From: Microstegium vimineum
Taxonomy: Eukaryota; Streptophyta; Magnoliopsida; Poales; Poaceae
Direction: 5' to 3'
Assembly: GCA_022036555.1 (NCBI GenBank)
Contig: CM039126.1
Location: 4,778,213 to 4,842,212 of the forward strand
Length of the DNA: 64,000 nucleotides
The position numbers were made by a program, and so were the translations under genes. Every line of letters starts with the position of its first letter. Positions within the stretch are counted from its first letter, which is position 1. Positions 57,478 to 64,000 of this stretch are shown here, in pieces. The notes below the pieces were generated by a model, which was not told the DNA's origin, did not search any database, and saw only the letters and a program-made list of their open reading frames with translations.

Positions 57478-58107
57478 CTGTCACATAAGAACGATTTTAA
57501 CCCTGACACGGGACGAGTCTGCAATTTTTCTGGATTTTCAGCACAACAGCAGTCTAGAAAAAACAGTCATATCTGAAGTTCCCGAACTCAAACAGAGGCA
57601 AGACTTACATGGTTGGAAAGATAAAAAATTTATCTACAACTTTCGTAATTCTGACTTTTTCTGATTATGACATCAACTTAGTCATAAACTGCATTTAAAT
57701 AGATCTGTCCAGACTACCAAACTGCGCAGAAACATCAACTTGCAAGAATTGTTTCTCTTGACTCCGAACAGATATGAAGGTGCTTCTTGCGGCCACGGAA
57801 AGATAAGGAAGTCTACTATTTTTAGTTAAGGTTTCGTGATTTTAGGACGTTCAGAATTAATTAAGCAAAATTAACAAGACAGAGAGGTCTGAAAAGACAG
57901 ATTAACAAAAACTACAACTTTATTATTATTAAGCTTTCAGATAACCCAACCTAAGCTATGAGTGTTGTGGATAGGCCCACAACCTCAACAATCATTACAA
58001 AGAACCAACTCACACATTAGCAAAAGCACAAGCAACTAAACACTTAGAAGAACACTAACACACACGACTCACGAACTAGCGAATAGACTATAAAGGGATT
58101 CCTAGTC

Positions 58108-58917
58108 CTAACTCTTCCTGATCTTCTTGAAGTTCAAAGGCAACCCAAACTCTTCACGAAGCTCATCTTGTTGCTGGTAACTGCGCTTGAGCTCCTTGCG
58201 TAGCTCCCTTGCTTCTATTAGGAGATGACCATACATGCTCATCATCTCTTGGACGAAGTTGACAAGCTCATTCAGGACGGGGCCACCTTCACCGTTAGGT
58301 TCGGCGGTTATCCAACCTTGCTCCACATCGAAACGAGGGATGTAACGGCATCGGGTGTTGGCAATCCTTTCTCTGAACTTGTTGTGGATGGCCATATACG
58401 CAGAGAACGCGGCGTCCTTCATACTTGCCTCGATGGTAGGATGAGCAACACAGCTATGGAAGGTATAATCCACACGTTCAGCTGCTTGCACACCAACACT
58501 TCCACAGATGTAGATCTTCGCCTTCCAATAGGTGTTGGAGAGGGGGTGTTTGTATTCCTTGCAGGTGTACATTGTTGCAACTTCAGGTCCTGGGTGGCAT
58601 TCTCCCACAAGATCCACCAGCTGGGAGTGAGCGTAGCTGCTGTTCGCTCCTCCTCGAATATACTTAGTGCGAATCCACCCTGGTTCTTCTGGCAGGTCTT
58701 CACCGACAACATCGGACGTAGAGGAATTAACGTCAGCACTTGGGGCATGGGGGTTCTCTTCCCCATGGTACTCTTCGCTACTGGATATTTCTTGGACTTC
58801 CTCCTCTGGTTCTTCCTGAGATTCCACCATTGTAGCTTGTGGTTCAGGAGGGGCAACCTGCTGCGGAGGAAAACGTTCACTGGAACTGAGTCGAGCTGAC
58901 CGGCGAAGGGTAGACAT
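58108..58917 (-). CDS. Extra ORF upstream of Gypsy gag (orf0-like), open
   Basis: 269 codons from MSTLRRSARLSSSER (an ATG five codons earlier at 58932 is also possible). Acidic N-terminal third (ESQEEPEEEVQEISSSEEYH), a middle part with HPLSNTYWKAKIYICG and tryptophan and cysteine residues, and a C-terminal coiled coil (LLIEARELRKELKRSYQQQ). No known domain. Rice RIRE3/RIRE8-type elements have an additional frame in this position. It is separate from gag by about 630 bases. Unlike gag-pol of the same element it has no stop or frameshift. Confidence 0.7.
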   Translation of the reverse strand: MSTLRRSARLSSSERFPPQQVAPPEPQATMVESQEEPEEEVQEISSSEEYHGEENPHAPSADVNSSTSDVVGEDLPEEPGWIRTKYIRGGANSSYAHSQLVDLVGECHPGPEVATMYTCKEYKHPLSNTYWKAKIYICGSVGVQAAERVDYTFHSCVAHPTIEASMKDAAFSAYMAIHNKFRERIANTRCRYIPRFDVEQGWITAEPNGEGGPVLNELVNFVQEMMSMYGHLLIEARELRKELKRSYQQQDELREEFGLPLNFKKIRKS

Positions 58918-59082
58918 CTTTAACCATGACAAAAATAGAGATAGATTAGAACAACATTTTCATAATAGAATAAGTCAAGTGTAGCAAAAACAATTTGAGA
59001 AATTATATATACAAGGATGTATGCATGAAAAGAGAAGGTAAGAAGACCATTCTAACTAGGCTTGCGTCCTACAGTCAACCTC

Positions 59083-59094
59083 GCTCTGATACCA
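59083..59094 (-). other. Primer-binding site, initiator Met tRNA type
   Basis: Minus strand TGGTATCAGAGC, three bases after the 5' LTR. Confidence 0.93.
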
Positions 59095-59097
59095 ATT

Positions 59098-62000
59098 TGT
59101 CACACCCAATTTTAAGGATAAAATTGAATATGAATAACTCATGTGTGCCTAGAGATCAATCACACACATAAGCCGACACATCTTTAAATAGTACCATCAC
59201 TGAGTGCTTATTACATAACGAATAATATTCTTAAACAAAACAGTGGAAAATAAAGATAACTCTCGCGACGAAGCTCCACTTCACAGGGAACGCCGACTGG
59301 TTGGCCACTAGCCTAGTACTCCTCACGGTAGTCTTCATAGCCATCTGAAGGGGTTGAGAAAGCAAGAGTGAGCACTTAAAGTACTCAGCAAGAGTAGCAT
59401 AGGGTTATGAAGCTCAAAAGCTGACACTGTCTGTACTGTGGTTGCTTTTATCTTGGTCAAGTTTTACCAACACTTAGCTTTACTTATGCATACCCAGTTG
59501 ATAACCACATGATATAAGTATAATAAACAACATTAATAATTAAACATTAAACAACATGATCATCTACACTGTGAGTTTTCCAGGCCGCTCGTAACCGTGA
59601 GCACGGCTATCATGATAGATTTACACTCTGCAGAGGTTATACACTTTACCCACAAGCCATGTTACCCATATGCCCGGGTTAATTACTCCCATAACACTTC
59701 CAAGGTGAGTGGGCAGGGAACACTATGAAGTCTTTCAAAAGTCTTCCCAACATGTTGCCAGACCCTACGGACCCAAGGGCAAGGGGTATGTAAAGCCCCT
59801 ACTCGATGGTACCTTTCGAAGCGGTAACCACCCTAGGACATGCCCTACAACCAGCTCGGCAATGGTGTCTTTCACGAACTGCCAACATGCTAGTACGAAT
59901 CTTTATACTTGACTAAAGCCAGAGCCATTATAGCACTCGTGGTTGCATTTAAGTCCCAGCTTTTGCCCTACAGTGGGGTCCTATTTCATGTTGCTATAAA
60001 AGCCAATTTTATCTCATTGTTGCATATATCATTAATCAAGATTCATCTCAAGATCCATTATTGTAAAGCATAGCAAAGCTACCCATATGCATGAAACCCA
60101 TGGTGACAAGGTAAAGGATAACAAAGCTATGGTATAGATCTAATAGGAATCAAATTCAGACACATGCAATATGACTAGATTGAATTATGGTGAATAGGTA
60201 ACAAGGATGATCCCATGTTAAACTTGCCTTGATCACAAAGCTCCTAGTGATCTTGATCTGCTGCAAAGAACTCTTGCTCACCGAAGATCTCACCGGCTGA
60301 ACTCGATCAACATCACCACGCAATCATCCGAACAATCATACACGAAGCAATAAAGATATGATCAGGACATTACACCATAAACAATAAAGAGACTTTGAAA
60401 AGATTATAAAACAGATCTATACTTTACTACGATCACAAAGACGCGAGAATCACGCTAATCGGATCTAAAACGAATAAACTATAGATTAAACAAGATTTTG
60501 AAAAGGGCAAGATTAAAGCATTAGCAAATTAATTTTCTTCGATTTTCAAAAGTAATTAACATAGGTGAAATCTATACTACTGGATAGAGCATAAAATTAC
60601 GGATCTAACGCAACTTGAACGGATCGATTTGGATTTAAAACGAGCAAATTATAAGCATTTGAAAATCAGTGGCAAAACTGTAAATAGGAATTTCCTTTTA
60701 TTTTCGAATTAAATCAGAATTAAAGGAAATTAGGTTTCCCGAGGGGAAAGCGTAGAGGGGAAAGGCGCTATGGACTGCGGGTTTAGAGTTGGAAAAAGGC
60801 AGGGACTCTTTAGCTAGAATACCACCCGAAGGGGTATCGGTTAACCTGAGCCGTTGGATCTGATGTCGGCGGCTCAGATTAGAACAGAAAAGAGAGAGGG
60901 AGGGAGTGGGCGGCGCGGGGCGACCGGAGTTGGGCGGCGCGCGGCGGTTCCATGGCCGGCCGAGCTCGAGGCTCGTCGGCGTTAAACCGTCCGGGAGCTC
61001 TGGTGCCCCGTTTTCCAATCTGAGCACACCGGGAGATAGAGACGACGACGAACTCGTCCAGAGCCACGGCGAGGCTCGGGGACGGATGGGGAACACTGAC
61101 GGCGGCGAACCGCGGCGGCGGACACTCTGCGCACGGAGGCACAAGGCGGTTAAGGGCTCGGGTGGCCAATTCGACCGGGAAAAGGGCCGGGGAGCGAGAG
61201 GATGACACGACGAACCCGCCTGACCACTCAGAGGGACTCGAGAACGGCTGTAGATAGCCAGCGACGAGAGGCAGCGGCGGCGGCTATCCTGTGTACGGCG
61301 GCGAGGTCCCCCAGTGCACGAAAGAGAGGGAAAAGCGAAGCGGGCGGTGTTCGGCACTTACGTGAAGTCGACGCGCGTCTTGGCGAAGCAGTTGGATTGG
61401 CCGGCGATGCGGAACGACGGTTCGACGGCAGAGCAGAGCGGCGGCAAGGGCGGAACGCGGCGGCGCTGCTTCTGCATTTGCGAGACGAGGCGAGGCATGG
61501 GAGAGACGGCGCGGGGGTCGATGCTATATATGGGACCGAGGGGGAGAGTCCCGTGCGGGCACGAGCGCGGGGAAACCGCGTGCGGCGGTTGCGCGGCGCG
61601 TCGCGGCGGAGTCCTGCTCGGACACGAACAGAGGAAAGGGAAGGGGGCACTGACCAGTGGGCCTGGGATGTCAGTGGAAGAGAGGAGGGGAGAAGAGAGG
61701 CGCCGACAGGTGGGGCAGCAGTGTCAGCGGGAGAAAGAGAGAGGGCGGCCGCAGGCCTGCGGGGTGCTGGGCCGAGGTGCGGGGTAGGCCGGCCCAAGCA
61801 GAGAGAAGGGGGAAGGGAAGGGAGCAGGCCAGGCTCTCGGGCCAGAAGGAGGGTGAGGTTTCAATTTTCTTTTTATTTGATTTTGCTAATACTTTTTCAA
61901 ATTGATTTTCAAAATGGATTTGAGATATGTTTTCTAGGGTTTTGCAAACCACACAACACCAAGAAAATGCAGAGGCATGCAATGCTCAAACTTGTTAACC

Positions 62001-62120
62001 CTAACATGACATTAGTTTTATTTTTATTTATTTAATTCTATGATCACAAAAACACTTGAATTAAATCAAATTTAACTCAATTTCAAATCTAATTTCTAAT
62101 TTGAATTTTAGGGTGTTACA
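59098..62120 (-). repeat. 5' LTR of the Gypsy element
   Basis: 3023 bp, nearly identical to 50023-53052 apart from scattered substitutions and a few small indels in the GC-rich block (60900-61630). TATA-like sequence at 61523-61530 on the minus strand. Confidence 0.95.
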
Positions 62121-62545
62121 AGACATACACAACAAACATCAAGGGAGGAATCGACTTTGAAAACAGCAAGCTGACATTCAGAATCATGTTCCTCCACATG
62201 TCCTGCGAAAACATTTCCTCTGCAGTGCACCTCGATCTTATTTTCCATACCGAAGTGCCGTAAATCCTCGACCAAATTCCCTGATGTCACAAACTTTGTG
62301 ACGTTGTTCCGGCATTCTATGGCTATGCCACAGGATTGACTTGGTTTTATGCTGCGTGCATTGGTCAAAACAAGTAAGACGACACTTCTTGACAGATTTG
62401 ATGCAACTTCTTCACTCAGCTGACTCCAAATACCTGGATTGTTCGCAGGTAGGTCATAGCCGCAGCTTCTTTTGTTCTTGTTTGAGAATTGTGTGATGCC
62501 ATCATCAGCACCCCTCTTATTACTTGCTAAGAACTTTGCTAACAT

Positions 62546-64000
62546 CTTGGTCGACGTGGGTAGCAGGCACGGGGACGTCCGCTGCAAGGGGCCGGGAAGG
62601 ACCGGGGGTAGCCGATGTCCGGAGCAGGTCGGGCCTCCACAGGGCGAATCGAAGAAGGACGTCGAGGAGGAGCGGTTTCGTTGGAGATGGAGCCCGGCGG
62701 CCTCGTTGCCTAGTGTTCTGGCGAGGCGCGCCGCAAAGCTTCGGTGGGGGGTCGTTGCGAGGTGAAGCGGCGCGGAGGGATCGGAGGAGATCGAGCCGGG
62801 GGCGTGGAGGCAAGGAAGGCCGGTTCGCGGCGGCGCGGAGACGAGATAGGCGAGGGTTTTTTTTGGATACGGGACGATCGTTGCGGGATCTGATGGAGCC
62901 CTACTTCTCCCACAAGGCCATCCGTCGGCACGTCTCCAGTCACACGTGGAGTAGTACATGTTATATTAGCTTAGTCTAAGTTAAATATTTTTATCTTTCA
63001 TTATTAATTCGAGAGGTTTTATACGGATTGGTAACATAAGATTTATGGTTTAGGGCTACGGTATAATGAATACGTTCAGAATATATAATTCACGTGTAAA
63101 ATATGTGTTTTTTAAAACAAAATGATGATAAAATATAAAAATATTTGACTTAAAACAAATCATTGGCACGACTTAAATCACACGTGACGCATTGAACTCA
63201 CAACTAGTCTCTACAGTTTTCTACGTGTCATATATTGGCTTTAGGACAAGTACATTGGTGTTGTCTTATAGGTCGTCTCGTATAATGCCACGTAATTTAA
63301 GATGATTTAACAGACCACATATACAATGGTTGGTTTTTTAAGTTGACTGATAGTAACTCATGATTCCTTAATCTATGCATAGAATAAAAATTAACTTGTG
63401 AGGTGCATGGCAATTGGCAACAACAACTCATACAATGATGTAATAGTTGTCTCATAGTCCTAAATCTTAGCTAATGAGGTGGTTGTTTCGCGAAACCTCT
63501 TTCTCTCTCATATTTCTCTTTCCCCCACATAAGAAAAAATCTACGTGACATTGCATGAGACGGGGTACGAGACCGCTCACGTGTAGCAATATACCTACCC
63601 TTAGTCTAAGTCAAATATTTCTATCTTTCATTATTAATTTCAAAACTTTATATATATAGATTAATAACATAAGGTTTATGGTTTTAAGTCTACTGTAAGA
63701 AATACTTTAGAATATATAATTCACGTGTTATGAAAGTATATATATTTCTTTTTAAAAATTATAATCAATCAAATGTAAAAATGTTCGACTACCTTAGACA
63801 AATCTTATATATACGGCATGTAAAAAAACGGGAGGGGAGTATATGAAGGTAGGAATATAATACAATGTTGTTAAGATACGCCACGCTGTCTCCTTGTTCA
63901 GATGAGATCCGATCCACCACACGTATGATAAATATAAAACAATATGATTGAGTTCAAGGTAGTATCGTGTAACCATCTCAGGAATCTGACACGTTACAAG
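62546..64000. other. Upstream flank of the pseudo-protease, with repeated module
   Basis: 62546-62900 is GC-rich and would be leader and promoter. Beyond it, 62972-63100 and 63602-63735 are two copies of one module (TCTTTCATTATTAATT ... AGAATATATAATTCACGTG) whose third copy is at 44970-45120. The piece between them, 63100-63600, has no visible counterpart near 45 kb. 63820-64000 matches 45150-45310. No gene seen. Confidence 0.6.

Larger units (their letters stand above)
50023..62120 (-). mobile_element. Full-length Tekay-type Ty3/Gypsy retrotransposon
   Basis: 12.1 kb, minus strand: 5' LTR 59098-62120, primer-binding site, an extra upstream ORF, gag-pol in one frame with a C-terminal chromodomain remnant, polypurine tract, 3' LTR 50023-53052. 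Long LTRs of 3 kb, the chromodomain and the ORF ahead of gag suggest the Tekay/Del clade, like rice RIRE3/RIRE8. Target duplication AGACG / AGACA (50018-50022 and 62121-62125). It sits in an exon of the pseudo-protease. The two LTRs are nearly identical by eye, so insertion is recent, yet gag-pol has five stops and two frameshifts, implying a defective source copy or very fast decay. Confidence 0.95.
46918..62545 (-). pseudogene. Two-domain trypsin-like pseudo-protease, split by Gypsy and LINE insertions
   Basis: The parts 62545-62121, 50017-49061, about 47398-47137 and 47047-46918 (after an 89-base GT-AG intron, 47048-47136) read as one protein of roughly 580 residues without any other defect. 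Each of two tandem halves resembles a trypsin/DegP-type fold. In the second half ILTSACLV stands where proteases have the catalytic histidine, LHYNVALVSV where the aspartate lies, and AGIGGPLVDVNGNYIGMNF where GNSGGP holds the serine. The first half has FVTSGNLV, CQLAVFKV and WFGVAFFDFDGNFVGMN. All six catalytic positions are replaced, so peptidase activity is not expected. It ends NGIKFVLK. The start is the ATG at 62545 (MLAKFLASNKRGADD). The role is unknown; similar proteins form families in grasses. Confidence 0.8.

Noticed and set aside
1..64000. tRNA, rRNA and known microRNA genes
   Set aside because: None found by reading. The TGGTATCAGAGC matches at 16043 and 59083 are primer-binding sites, not tRNA genes.

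Overview
The window is nuclear DNA from a grass, probably a panicoid (PACMAD) species. The evidence is many Stowaway and Tourist-type MITEs, a Sirevirus-type Copia element, a Tekay-type Gypsy element with about 3 kb LTRs, Mutator and hAT elements, short GC-rich exons in AT-rich spacer, and two gene families I know mainly from grasses. Species cannot be fixed by reading alone. I see no bacterial-type operons, CRISPR arrays, rRNA or tRNA genes.

Two host gene families lie under the transposons. The first is a scattered cluster of a small four-helix membrane-protein family (I believe DUF6490). Two copies look intact (10949-11314 and 40141-40554, both minus). Three are broken: 333-622 has two internal deletions, 10488-10697 lacks its second half, and 27267-27587 has no ATG. 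A sixth is visible only as an upstream flank (29222-29404). The second family is a two-domain trypsin-like protein whose catalytic residues are replaced. One copy (46918-62545, minus) is cut by a Gypsy element and a LINE. A second copy survives only as joined flanks (44775-45310).

Layout: 1-5036, broken DUF6490-like gene, MITEs and a solo Gypsy LTR. 5037-10400, nested MITE/MULE/LINE remnants and a Harbinger-like element. 10400-12085, two DUF6490-like copies facing each other, and MITEs. 12086-14670, nothing recognisable. 14782-25056, a decayed 10.3 kb Sirevirus. 25057-27266, MITEs. 27267-40554, a tandem duplication of the DUF6490-like locus, split by an 8.1 kb MULE (29405-37503) that carries a transposase, a plant mobile domain (PMD) gene and a GRF-type zinc-finger gene. 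40555-44774, MITEs, an element with an EF-hand gene fragment and a hAT element. 44775-64000, the pseudo-protease locus with its nested LINE, 12.1 kb Gypsy and a second hAT.

Many boundaries are supported by target-site duplications read directly: TCGCT for the solo LTR, nine bases for both MULEs, eight for both hAT elements, three for the Harbinger-like elements. Nearly all transposon genes carry stops or frameshifts. Most stops fit C-to-T or G-to-A change at CAG, CAA, CGA or TGG codons. The observations most worth checking are the transposase that can splice in frame into the PMD gene, the disrupted pseudo-protease and its LINE target duplication, the gene-less middle unit of the DUF6490 array, and the repeated quasi-palindromes of the Sirevirus.
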